From positions 1 through 51,088 of the forward strand of contig NZ_JAGMUJ010000053.1 of NCBI RefSeq assembly GCF_019049255.1: 51,088 nucleotides of DNA, read 5' to 3'. This document shows positions 41,926 through 51,088 of the stretch, one piece after another (the stretch's first letter is position 1; each line of letters begins with the position of its first letter). The notes beneath the pieces were generated by a model. The model did not search any database. It saw only the letters and a list, made by a program, of their open reading frames with translations, and was not told the DNA's origin. Source of the DNA: Streptomyces sp. AC558_RSS880. GTDB taxonomy: Bacteria; Actinomycetota; Actinomycetes; Streptomycetales; Streptomycetaceae. Position numbers and translations under genes: made by a program.

Positions 41926-42491
41926 TTCTTCGTGTCCCGGGGCACCTCGCCTCTTCGTGGAGCCCCCGGCACTGTTCGATTCCGGAGCCGGGTTACGGCC
42001 TTCCTCCACAGATTCGGTGACTTTTTCCCGTCCACATCCTGGGGACCGGGAAGTTGTCCCGATCTTGTCCACAGGGCAGCCTGTCGAGAGGTCATCGGGC
42101 CAGGTCAGTGGGCTGTGGATACGTGGACGAACGATCTCCACAGGCTGTGGACAACTCGGAGACCCACAGCCTGGGCATCGAGTTGTCCACGGGTAGCCCA
42201 CAGGCGGGAGGCCGTTGTCCCCAGTGATCGACCGGTTCTCCACATGACTGTCCACTGTTCGGCAACATGACGCGCCTTTTCACCGGGGCGAGTGAAAGGC
42301 GTCACATCGGGCTGCCGCAGGGGCCTGTGGGAAAGACCCGCAAACCTGGGGACGGAGCTGGGGAGAACTCGCCTCTCCCTGTGTACGGGATGTGCAGAAC
42401 TTTCCGTTCTCCACAGAGACGCCCAGTTGTCCACGGCCTCCGCCCACAGGCCCCGTGGACAAAATATCCAGGCTGACCTGCGGAAACAGGG

Positions 42492-42525
42492 TTATCCACG
42501 GTATCCACAGGCCCTACTACTACTC
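42492..42525 (+). promoter_or_regulatory. Putative origin unwinding element: paired DnaA boxes plus DnaA-trio
   Basis: Two abutting DnaA boxes (42492-42500 and 42501-42509) are followed by a short GC-rich spacer (GGCC) and CTACTACTACTC (42514-42525). On the other strand this reads 3'-GAT GAT GAT GAG-5', the DnaA-trio pattern used in Bacillus for strand opening. Order and orientation match that basal unwinding system. Confidence 0.65.
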
Positions 42526-42753
42526 CCAACTAGAGAGAGCGAGGAATTCGTTTCGAAGAGGGTCCTGTGCACAACTCGCTGTCTCGGCCCCGGCTGCCAC
42601 TCGTCACGACTTGACCCCGAGGGGCACCTACTGTCAGTGCGGTGCGTCAGACTGGTCCCCGGTGTCCTTCCCCTCCCAGGGGCTGACGACACCGAGTCAG
42701 ACGACGAAGCCAGGCAGGGCGAGAAGCGCCGGCAACAGCAGGAGGCGGCAACA

Positions 42754-43884
42754 GTGAAGATCCGGGTGGAACGCGACGTACTCGCGGAGGCAGTGGCCTG
42801 GGCGGCGCGCAGCCTCCCGGCCCGTCCGCCGGCCCCTGTCCTCGCCGGCCTGCTCCTGAAGGCCGAGGACGGCCAGCTGAGCCTGTCCAGCTTCGACTAC
42901 GAGGTCTCCGCGCGGGTGTCGGTGGAGGCGGAGGTCGAGGAGGAGGGCACGGTCCTCGTCTCGGGCCGTCTGCTGGCCGACATCTCCCGCGCCCTCCCCA
43001 ACCGGCCGGTGGAGATTTCCACAGACGGTGTACGGGCGACGGTGGTGTGCGGCTCCTCGCGGTTCACCCTCCACACACTGCCTGTGGAGGAGTACCCGGC
43101 CCTGCCGCAGATGCCGAACGCGACGGGCACGGTCCCCGGCGAGGTCTTCGCCTCCGCCGTGCAGCAGGTCGCCATCGCGGCCGGCCGCGACGACACGCTG
43201 CCCGTGCTCACCGGCGTGCGCATCGAGATCGAGGGCGACACCGTCACGCTGGCCTCCACCGACCGCTACCGCTTCGCGGTCCGCGAGTTCCTGTGGAAGC
43301 CGGAGAACCCGGAGGTCTCCGCGGTCGCCTTGGTGCCCGCCAAGACGCTCCAGGACACTGCCAAGGCGCTGACCAGCGGTGACCAGGTGATCCTGGCGCT
43401 GTCCGGCTCGGGCGCGGGCGAGGGCCTGATCGGCTTCGAGGGTGCCGGCCGCCGTACCACCACGCGCCTGCTGGAGGGCGACCTCCCGAAGTACCGCACG
43501 CTGTTCCCGACCGAGTTCAACAGCGTCGCCGTGATCGAGACCGCCCCCTTCGTGGAGGCCGTCAAGCGCGTGGCCCTGGTCGCCGAGCGCAACACCCCGG
43601 TGCGGCTGAGCTTCGAGCAGGGCGTGCTCATCCTGGAGGCCGGTTCCAGCGACGACGCACAGGCTGTGGAAAGGGTCGACGCCCAGCTGGAGGGCGACGA
43701 CATCTCGATCGCCTTCAACCCGACGTTCCTGCTGGACGGTCTGAGCGCCATCGACTCCCCGGTGGCCCAGCTGTCCTTCACCACGTCCACCAAGCCGGCG
43801 CTGCTCAGCGGCCGTCCGGCGGTGGACGCGGAGGCGGACGATGCCTACAAGTACCTGATCATGCCGGTGCGGCTCAGCGGCTGA
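42754..43884 (+). CDS. dnaN: DNA polymerase III sliding clamp (beta subunit)
   Basis: A 376-residue clamp, three repeated domains (about 1-125, 130-250, 255-376), beginning MKIRVERDVLAEAVAWAARS and ending YKYLIMPVRLSG, which forms the partner-binding end. GTG 42754 with GGAGG upstream is chosen; a longer frame runs through oriC. It holds polymerase to DNA and recruits ligase, MutS and others. A small repeat of its 3' end lies 100 nt downstream. Confidence 0.98.
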   Translation: MKIRVERDVLAEAVAWAARSLPARPPAPVLAGLLLKAEDGQLSLSSFDYEVSARVSVEAEVEEEGTVLVSGRLLADISRALPNRPVEISTDGVRATVVCGSSRFTLHTLPVEEYPALPQMPNATGTVPGEVFASAVQQVAIAAGRDDTLPVLTGVRIEIEGDTVTLASTDRYRFAVREFLWKPENPEVSAVALVPAKTLQDTAKALTSGDQVILALSGSGAGEGLIGFEGAGRRTTTRLLEGDLPKYRTLFPTEFNSVAVIETAPFVEAVKRVALVAERNTPVRLSFEQGVLILEAGSSDDAQAVERVDAQLEGDDISIAFNPTFLLDGLSAIDSPVAQLSFTTSTKPALLSGRPAVDAEADDAYKYLIMPVRLSG

Positions 43885-43982
43885 GACGCACCCGCCGCAC
43901 CCGCCGCAGCGGCTGCAGCGGCTGCCGGGGGTGTGAGGGTTGCCCTCACACGATCGCAGCATGCCGGTGCGGCTCGGCGGCT
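43861..43982 (+). repeat. Duplicated 3' end of dnaN
   Basis: The 22 nt at 43861-43882 (last codons of dnaN) recur exactly 100 nt on, at 43961-43982, with one change (A to G at the 16th base). Between them is a GC-rich, repeat-rich stretch and a hairpin. It looks like a small tandem duplication. Confidence 0.7.
43931..43951 (+). terminator. dnaN terminator hairpin
   Basis: A perfect 9-bp stem (43931-43939 with 43943-43951) with a TTG loop, 46 nt after dnaN. Confidence 0.65.
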
Positions 43983-44125
43983 CAGCGTCGTCCCGAGCAA
44001 AGCCGCAGGTGAGGGCTACGTGTGAGCGCGTATGCCCACAGATGTGCGCGGGCGTCCGGGTTTAGGCTCGGACGCCGGCACGTACGTGCCGTCACGCCAC
44101 GTCGCATACCTAAGGATCACAACTG

Positions 44126-45001
44126 ATGGAGCTCGGTCTCGTCGGCCTCGGCAAGATGGGCGGCAACATGCGCGAGCGGATTCGCCGCGCGGGTCACACC
44201 GTCCTCGGATACGACCGCAACCCGGACCTCGCCGATGTCCACAGCCTGCGGGAGCTTGTGGACAAGCTCAGCGGCCCCCGTGTGGTGTGGGTGATGGTTC
44301 CGGCGGGTGAGCCGACCCAGTCCACGATCGACGAGCTCGCCGAGCTGCTCGAGCCGGGTGACGTCGTCGTGGACGGCGGCAACTCCCGCTGGACGGACGA
44401 CGAGAAGCACGCCGGCGAGCTGGCGGCCAAGGGCATAGGCTTCGTCGACTGCGGCGTCTCGGGCGGCGTCTGGGGCCTGGAGAACGGCTACGCGCTGATG
44501 TACGGCGGCGACAAGGAGAACGTCGCCAAGGTGCAGCCGGTGTTCGACGCCCTCAAGCCGGAGGGTGACTTCGGTTCGGTGCACGCGGGCAAGGTCGGCG
44601 CGGGCCACTTCGCGAAGATGGTCCACAACGGCATCGAGTACGCCATGATGCAGGCCTACGCCGAGGGCTGGGAGCTCCTGGAGAAGGTCGACTCGGTGAC
44701 CGACGTCCGCGAGGTGTTCCGCTCCTGGCAGGAGGGCACCGTCATCCGCTCCTGGCTGCTCGACCTCGCGGTGAACGCCCTGGACGAGGACGAGCACCTG
44801 GACGGGCTCCGGGGTTTTGCACAGGACTCCGGTGAGGGACGCTGGACCGTGGAGGCCGCCATCGACAACGCGGTCCCGCTGCCGGCGATCACCGCCTCGC
44901 TGTTCGCGCGGTTCGCCTCGCGTCAGGAGGACTCGCCGCAGATGAAGATGATCGCGGCGCTGCGGAACCAGTTCGGCGGCCACGCGGTCGAGAAGAAGTA
45001 G
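44126..45001 (+). CDS. gnd: 6-phosphogluconate dehydrogenase (short, decarboxylating type)
   Basis: A 291-residue enzyme of the short GntZ/YqeC-like class that oxidatively decarboxylates 6-phosphogluconate to ribulose 5-phosphate. Seen: MELGLVGLGKMGGNM (coenzyme loop GLGKMG), GVSGGVWGLENGYALMYGG and KVGAGHFAKMVHNGIEYAMM with the catalytic Lys/His/Asn. ATG 44126 follows AAGGA. Its place between dnaN and recF is typical for Streptomyces. A perfect DnaA box (44257-44265, -) lies in its coding sequence. A palindrome GGCACGTACGTGCC (44077-44090) precedes it. Confidence 0.93.
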   Translation: MELGLVGLGKMGGNMRERIRRAGHTVLGYDRNPDLADVHSLRELVDKLSGPRVVWVMVPAGEPTQSTIDELAELLEPGDVVVDGGNSRWTDDEKHAGELAAKGIGFVDCGVSGGVWGLENGYALMYGGDKENVAKVQPVFDALKPEGDFGSVHAGKVGAGHFAKMVHNGIEYAMMQAYAEGWELLEKVDSVTDVREVFRSWQEGTVIRSWLLDLAVNALDEDEHLDGLRGFAQDSGEGRWTVEAAIDNAVPLPAITASLFARFASRQEDSPQMKMIAALRNQFGGHAVEKK

Positions 45002-45047
45002 TCCACAGGGCACGTCCCGTATCCACAGGACCGCGCGGCGGTCCACA
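44999..45047 (+). promoter_or_regulatory. Weak DnaA boxes between gnd and recF
   Basis: Three near-consensus 9-mers in one orientation: TAGTCCACA (44999-45007), GTATCCACA (45019-45027), CGGTCCACA (45039-45047). They overlap the gnd stop and precede recF. Confidence 0.4.
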
Positions 45048-45074
45048 ACGCCGGGGGAGGTCGGCGGAACGACC

Positions 45075-46196
45075 ATGCACGTCACGCATCTGTCGCTGGC
45101 CGACTTCCGGTCCTATCCCCGGGTCGAGGTCCCGCTCGACCCGGGGGTGACGGCCTTCGTCGGGCCCAACGGGCAGGGCAAGACGAATCTGGTCGAGGCG
45201 GTCGGCTATCTCGCCACCCTCGGCAGCCACCGGGTCTCCTCCGACGCCCCGCTGGTCCGGATGGGTGCCGACCGCGCGATCGTCCGGGCCCAGGTGCGTC
45301 AGGGCGAGCGGCAGCAGCTGATCGAGCTGGAGCTGAACCCGGGCCGCGCCAACCGCGCCCGTATCAACAGGTCCTCGCAGGTCAGGCCCCGGGACGTGCT
45401 GGGGATCGTCCGTACGGTGCTGTTCGCGCCCGAGGACCTGGCCCTGATCAAGGGCGACCCCGGTGAGCGGCGCCGCTTCCTGGACGAGCTGATCACCGCG
45501 CGCTCCCCGCGCATGGCCGGTGTCCGCTCCGACTACGACCGGGTGCTGAAGCAGCGCAACACGCTGCTGAAGTCGGCCGCGCTGGCGCGCCGGCACGGCG
45601 GCCGCACCCTGGACCTGTCCACGCTCGACGTGTGGGACCAGCACCTGGCGCGTGCGGGTGCCGAGCTCCTGGCGCAGCGGCTGGATCTGATCGGCGCGCT
45701 CCAGCCGCTGGCCGACAAGGCGTACGAGCAGCTCGCGCCCGGCGGCGGGCCGGTCGCCCTGGAGTACAGGCCGTCCGCGCCCGGCGAGGCGCATACGCGC
45801 GAGGACCTGTTCGAGCAGCTGATGGCCGCTCTCGCGGAGGCGCGCAAGCCGGAGATCGAGCGGGGCGTCACCCTGGTCGGTCCGCACCGCGACGATCTGC
45901 TGCTCAAGCTGGGCCAGCTGCCCGCCAAGGGCTATGCCTCCCACGGTGAGTCCTGGTCGTACGCGCTGGCGTTGCGGCTGGCCTCGTACGACCTGCTGCG
46001 GGCGGAGGGCAACGAGCCGGTGCTGGTGCTCGACGACGTCTTCGCCGAGCTGGACGCGCGGCGGCGCGAGCGGCTGGCCGAGCTGGTGGCGCCCGGCGAG
46101 CAGGTTCTGGTGACCGCGGCGGTCGACGACGACGTGCCCCATGTGCTGGCGGGCGCGCGGTTCGCCGTGGCCGAGGGGGCGGTGGAGCGCGTATGA
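45075..46196 (+). CDS. recF: DNA replication and repair protein RecF
   Basis: A 373-residue SMC-like ATPase that helps load RecA on gapped DNA. N-terminus MHVTHLSLADFRSY, Walker A GPNGQGKT (30-37), signature region near ASYDLLRAEG and Walker B PVLVLDDVFAELD. ATG 45075 follows GGGGGAGG. Overlaps dciA by 4 nt. Confidence 0.97.
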   Translation: MHVTHLSLADFRSYPRVEVPLDPGVTAFVGPNGQGKTNLVEAVGYLATLGSHRVSSDAPLVRMGADRAIVRAQVRQGERQQLIELELNPGRANRARINRSSQVRPRDVLGIVRTVLFAPEDLALIKGDPGERRRFLDELITARSPRMAGVRSDYDRVLKQRNTLLKSAALARRHGGRTLDLSTLDVWDQHLARAGAELLAQRLDLIGALQPLADKAYEQLAPGGGPVALEYRPSAPGEAHTREDLFEQLMAALAEARKPEIERGVTLVGPHRDDLLLKLGQLPAKGYASHGESWSYALALRLASYDLLRAEGNEPVLVLDDVFAELDARRRERLAELVAPGEQVLVTAAVDDDVPHVLAGARFAVAEGAVERV

Positions 46197-46735
46197 GCGG
46201 GTCGGACACGCCTCCGGGCGGTGCCGGCAAGGCCCCGGAGCCGTCCGGTGTCGACCTGGCGCGTGTGGCGTTGCGCGCGGCCAGGGAGGCGGCACGCGCG
46301 CGGGGGGACGCGGCGCAGCAGCGGAAGCAGGCGCGGCGCGGTGGCCTGCGCTCCGGGGCGCGCGCCGACCGGCGTGATCCGATGGCGCTCGGCCCGGCGA
46401 TCAACCGGTTGCTCGCCGAGCGCGGCTGGGAGGCCCCGGCCGCGGTGGGCGGGGTGATGGGGCGCTGGCCGGAGATGGTCGGGGAGGACGTGGCCAAGCA
46501 CTGCGAGCCGGAGCGGTACGACGAGGACGAGCGGGTGCTGGTCGTGCGCTGTGACTCCACGGCGTGGGCGACGAATCTGCGGTTGCTCGCGCCGACTCTG
46601 GTCGCGCGTCTGAACGAGGACCTCGGACACGGCACCGTGCGGCTGATCAAGGTCGTCGGCCCCGGTGGTCCCGCCCGTCGCTTCGGGCCCCTGCGCGCTC
46701 CTGGAAGCACGGGTCCCGGGGACACGTACGGGTGA
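46193..46735 (+). CDS. dciA: DciA-type helicase operator (DUF721)
   Basis: A 180-residue DUF721 protein, homologous by position and motif to mycobacterial Rv0004/DciA, which binds DnaB and is needed for its loading. After a basic disordered N-terminus (1-75) comes the compact domain (about 80-165) with GRWPEMVGEDVAKHCEPE and LVVRCDSTAWATNLRLLAP. ATG overlaps the recF stop (ATGA). Confidence 0.92.
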   Translation: MSGSDTPPGGAGKAPEPSGVDLARVALRAAREAARARGDAAQQRKQARRGGLRSGARADRRDPMALGPAINRLLAERGWEAPAAVGGVMGRWPEMVGEDVAKHCEPERYDEDERVLVVRCDSTAWATNLRLLAPTLVARLNEDLGHGTVRLIKVVGPGGPARRFGPLRAPGSTGPGDTYG

Positions 46736-46765
46736 CCCGGCGCCCGTTTCGGGCCCTTCGGTCAC
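46732..46765 (+). terminator. Hairpin at the dciA stop
   Basis: GTGACC/GGTCAC (46732-46737, 46760-46765) enclose GCCCG/CGGGC (46742-46746, 46750-46754). It includes the dciA stop codon; moderate terminator candidate. Confidence 0.4.
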
Positions 46766-47167
46766 ACGTGATGGACATCACAACACGGGTCTCGGTGGTG
46801 CCGTTCCGCCGTCGGTGCCCGTTTCGTCGTGGCACCGCACACGGTTGCGAATCACCACCTGACTCCTAAGTAGCCAAGGGTTGACGGCCCGAAGCGCTGA
46901 GTGCCCTCGTGGGGCTCCTGGAGCCCCCATCCGCATATCGGGAGTCGGACGAGACCGGTTGAGGGCGGCACATGCGGACTCAGGTGCCCGCAAACCCCCA
47001 TCGATGTCAGTGCTACCGGTAGAATGGAAGACAATCCCGCCCCGCACGTGGGGACCGCCCGGGAAAAGCTGAGCAACGCTGATCAAGGCTTACCAACGCA
47101 ACATGCCGCAGCCGCTCCGGCAACCTGCCGACGAGCCCGGCTCGTGCTGTGCCAGAAAGGGCGCTTC
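46736..47167 (+). promoter_or_regulatory. gyrB upstream region
   Basis: A 432-nt gap in front of gyrB with no convincing gene. Promoter-like elements: TTGCGA (46844-46849), 17 nt, TAAGTA (46867-46872); and a good -10 TAGAAT (47020-47025) without an obvious -35. gyrBA is expected to respond to supercoiling, which would suit a promoter with a poor -35. Confidence 0.4.
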
Positions 47168-49228
47168 GTGGCCGATTCCGGCAACCCCAACGAGAACATC
47201 CCGTCCACCGACACCGGCGTGAACAGCGCGGCGAGCACCTCGGGCAACGAGGTCACCGCCTCGTACGACGCCAGTGCCATCACCGTCCTCGAGGGTCTGG
47301 ACGCGGTCCGCAAGCGACCCGGTATGTACATCGGTTCCACCGGTGAGCGAGGACTGCACCACCTGGTGCAGGAGGTCGTCGACAACTCGGTCGACGAGGC
47401 GCTGGCCGGTCACGCGGACACCATCGACGTCACGATCCTCGCCGACGGCGGCGTGCGGGTCGTCGACAACGGACGTGGCATCCCGGTCGGCATCGTCCCC
47501 TCCGAGGGCAAGCCGGCCGTCGAGGTCGTGCTGACGGTCCTGCACGCGGGCGGCAAGTTCGGTGGCGGCGGCTACGCGGTCTCCGGCGGTCTGCACGGCG
47601 TGGGCGTCTCCGTCGTGAACGCCCTGTCGACCAGGGTGTCCGTCGAGATCAAGACCGACGGCCACCGCTGGACGCAGGACTACAAGTTGGGCGTCCCGAC
47701 GGCCCCGCTCGCCAAGCACGAGGCCACGGACGAGCACGGCACCTCGGTCACCTTCTGGGCCGACCCGGACATCTTCGAGACCACCGACTACTCCTTCGAG
47801 ACGCTGTCGCGGCGCTTCCAGGAGATGGCGTTCCTCAACAAGGGCCTGCGCATCAACCTCACCGACGAGCGCGAGTCGGCGAAGGCCACGGCCGGGGCGG
47901 ACGAGGCGGGCGAGGACGAGAAGTACGAGGTCAAGAGCGTCTCGTACCACTACGAGGGTGGCATCGTCGACTTCGTGAAGTACCTCAACTCCCGCAAGGG
48001 GGAAGTGGTGCACCCCACCGTGATCGACCTCGAGGCGGAGGACAAGGACAGGAACCTGTCCCTCGAGCTCGCGATGCAGTGGAACGGCGGCTACAGCGAG
48101 GGCGTGTACTCCTTCGCCAACATCATCCACACCCACGAGGGCGGTACGCACGAAGAGGGCTTCCGCGCGGCGCTCACCTCGCTCATCAACAAGTACGCGC
48201 GGGACAAGAAGCTGCTGCGCGAAAAGGACGACAACCTCACGGGCGACGACATCCGCGAGGGTCTGACCGCGATCATCTCGGTCAAGCTGAGCGAGCCGCA
48301 GTTCGAGGGCCAGACCAAGACCAAGCTGGGCAACACCGAGGTGAAGACCTTCGTCCAGAAGGTCGTCTACGAGCACCTCAACGACTGGCTGGACCGCAAC
48401 CCCAACGAGGCCGCGGACATCATCCGCAAGGGCATCGCGGCGGCCACCGCGCGGGTGGCGGCCCGCAAGGCGCGCGACCTGACCCGCCGCAAGGGCCTGC
48501 TGGAGTCGGCGTCGCTGCCGGGCAAGCTGTCCGACTGCCAGTCGAACGACCCCACCAAGTGCGAGATTTTCATCGTCGAGGGTGACTCCGCCGGCGGTTC
48601 GGCCAAGTCCGGCCGCAACCCGCAGTACCAGGCGATCCTCCCGATCCGCGGCAAGATCCTCAATGTCGAGAAGGCGCGCATCGACCGGATCCTGCAGAAC
48701 CAGGAGATCCAGGCGATGATCTCCGCGTTCGGCACGGGTGTGCACGAGGACTTCGACATCGAGAAGCTCCGCTATCACAAGATCATTCTGATGGCGGACG
48801 CCGACGTCGACGGCCAGCACATCAACACCCTGCTGCTGACCTTCCTGTTCCGCTTCATGCGGCCGCTGGTCGAGGCCGGACACGTGTACCTGTCCCGTCC
48901 GCCGCTCTACAAGATCAAGTGGGGCCGGGACGACTTCGAGTACGCGTACTCCGACCGTGAGCGTGACGCGCTGATCGAGATGGGCCGTCAGGCCGGCAAG
49001 CGCATCCGCGAGGACTCCGTCCAGCGCTTCAAGGGTCTCGGCGAGATGAACGCCGAGGAGCTGCGCGTCACCACGATGGACCAGGAGCACCGGGTCCTCG
49101 GCCAGGTCACCCTGGACGACGCCGCCCAGGCCGACGACCTGTTCTCGGTCCTCATGGGCGAGGACGTCGAAGCCCGCCGCGCGTTCATCCAGCGCAACGC
49201 CAAGGACGTCCGCTTCCTCGACATCTGA
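47168..49228 (+). CDS. gyrB: DNA gyrase subunit B
   Basis: A 686-residue GyrB, the ATPase subunit of gyrase. GHKL ATP site: EVVDNSVDEALAGH and GGLHGVGVSVVNALS; TOPRIM domain: EGDSAGGSAKSGR and MADADVDGQH; C-terminal GyrA-contact end FIQRNAKDVRFLDI. GTG 47168 (MADSGNPNEN) follows GAAAGGG; the longer frame back to 46901 has no ribosome site and unrelated sequence. The 50-residue acidic N-terminus is a Streptomyces trait. gyrA follows after 42 nt. Confidence 0.98.
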   Translation: MADSGNPNENIPSTDTGVNSAASTSGNEVTASYDASAITVLEGLDAVRKRPGMYIGSTGERGLHHLVQEVVDNSVDEALAGHADTIDVTILADGGVRVVDNGRGIPVGIVPSEGKPAVEVVLTVLHAGGKFGGGGYAVSGGLHGVGVSVVNALSTRVSVEIKTDGHRWTQDYKLGVPTAPLAKHEATDEHGTSVTFWADPDIFETTDYSFETLSRRFQEMAFLNKGLRINLTDERESAKATAGADEAGEDEKYEVKSVSYHYEGGIVDFVKYLNSRKGEVVHPTVIDLEAEDKDRNLSLELAMQWNGGYSEGVYSFANIIHTHEGGTHEEGFRAALTSLINKYARDKKLLREKDDNLTGDDIREGLTAIISVKLSEPQFEGQTKTKLGNTEVKTFVQKVVYEHLNDWLDRNPNEAADIIRKGIAAATARVAARKARDLTRRKGLLESASLPGKLSDCQSNDPTKCEIFIVEGDSAGGSAKSGRNPQYQAILPIRGKILNVEKARIDRILQNQEIQAMISAFGTGVHEDFDIEKLRYHKIILMADADVDGQHINTLLLTFLFRFMRPLVEAGHVYLSRPPLYKIKWGRDDFEYAYSDRERDALIEMGRQAGKRIREDSVQRFKGLGEMNAEELRVTTMDQEHRVLGQVTLDDAAQADDLFSVLMGEDVEARRAFIQRNAKDVRFLDI

Positions 49229-49270
49229 GTCGGTCTCAGCTGACCGCACCAGGAAGGACCTTCACCAGCA

Positions 49271-51088
<1,818 letters not shown>

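Larger units (their letters stand above)
41864..42753. other. oriC: Chromosomal replication origin oriC
   Basis: The 890-nt dnaA-dnaN gap has about 17-20 DnaA-box-like 9-mers on both strands. Perfect TTGTCCACA: 42065-42073 (+) and 42146-42154 (-). One change: TTGTCCACG at 42183-42191, 42427-42435 (+) and 42454-42462 (-); TTGTCCCCA 42215-42223; TTCTCCACA 42236-42244 and 42407-42415; TTATCCACG 42492-42500; GTATCCACA 42501-42509 (+) and 42114-42122 (-); TTGTGCACA 42566-42574 (-). Weaker: 42028-42036, 42054-42062, 42122-42130, 42134-42142, 42248-42256. They form two groups, 42.03-42.26 and 42.40-42.57 kb, with a hairpin at 42273-42301 between them, as described for Streptomyces oriC. No gene is present. 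Confidence 0.95.

Noticed and set aside
44077..44090. GGCACGTACGTGCC palindrome before gnd
   Set aside because: Perfect but short, and such palindromes occur by chance in GC-rich DNA; no known site matches. Mentioned with gnd only.
47090..49249. 719-residue open frame on the minus strand opposite gyrB
   Set aside because: Antisense shadow of a clear gene; long antisense frames are normal in GC-rich DNA. Composition is Val/Asp/Arg/Gly-rich without any domain.

Overview
The window is the replication-origin region of a Streptomyces-type actinobacterial chromosome. The DNA is very GC-rich, many genes start with GTG, and the gene order is the one known around Streptomyces oriC: dnaB, the rpsF-ssb-rpsR-rplI cluster, femX, ino1, a CCA-adding enzyme, murJ, sigM, trxBA, parBA, rsmG, jag, yidC, yidD, rnpA, rpmH, dnaA, oriC, dnaN, gnd, recF, dciA, gyrB, gyrA. 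No mobile element, CRISPR array, tRNA or rRNA gene was seen. gyrA runs off the right end.

Layout. Positions 1-4280 are a less conserved flank: a GlcG/HbpS-like protein, a drug-efflux type MFS transporter with a divergent MarR regulator, a GNAT acetyltransferase and a serine beta-lactamase-fold protein. Positions 4304-9358 hold dnaB, a MATE exporter and the S6-SSB-S18-L9 operon. Positions 9676-20864 carry envelope and metabolic genes: FemX, an alanine-racemase-like protein, a polyprenol-dependent mannosyltransferase, a class A PBP, a PadR regulator with inositol phosphate synthase, an MFS protein and an LppU-like protein. Positions 20962-32466 hold the CCA enzyme, a DUF6049-type surface protein, MurJ, a membrane pseudokinase, an ECF sigma/anti-sigma pair and thioredoxin reductase/thioredoxin. 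In Mycobacterium the MurJ and pseudokinase parts are fused in one protein; here they are separate. Positions 32551-39540 hold, on the minus strand, GNAT, parB, parA, rsmG, jag, yidC, yidD, rnpA and rpmH. Positions 39759-51088 hold dnaA, oriC (41864-42753), dnaN, gnd, recF, dciA, gyrB and gyrA on the plus strand.

How it works together. DnaA binds about 17-20 boxes in oriC and two more in front of its own gene. DnaB, DciA, SSB, DnaN, RecF and gyrase supply the fork machinery. ParA/ParB act on ten parS sites that I can place between 2.8 and 35.9 kb, eight of them the exact 14-bp palindrome. Several of these sites are built into, or sit directly beside, the hairpins that separate convergent genes. 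FemX, the PBP, MurJ and the surface protein build the cell wall. SigM and a SigR-type promoter on trxBA add stress responses.

I did not find an obviously new gene system; this is mainly conserved core sequence. The most interesting signals are non-coding: (i) a paired DnaA box + GC spacer + DnaA-trio arrangement inside oriC, (ii) a second cluster of DnaA-box-like sequences upstream of dnaB and a smaller one at the 5' end of parA, (iii) parS sites embedded in terminator palindromes and in coding sequence, (iv) long hairpins in front of the PBP gene, and (v) a perfect PadR-type operator upstream of padR-ino1.
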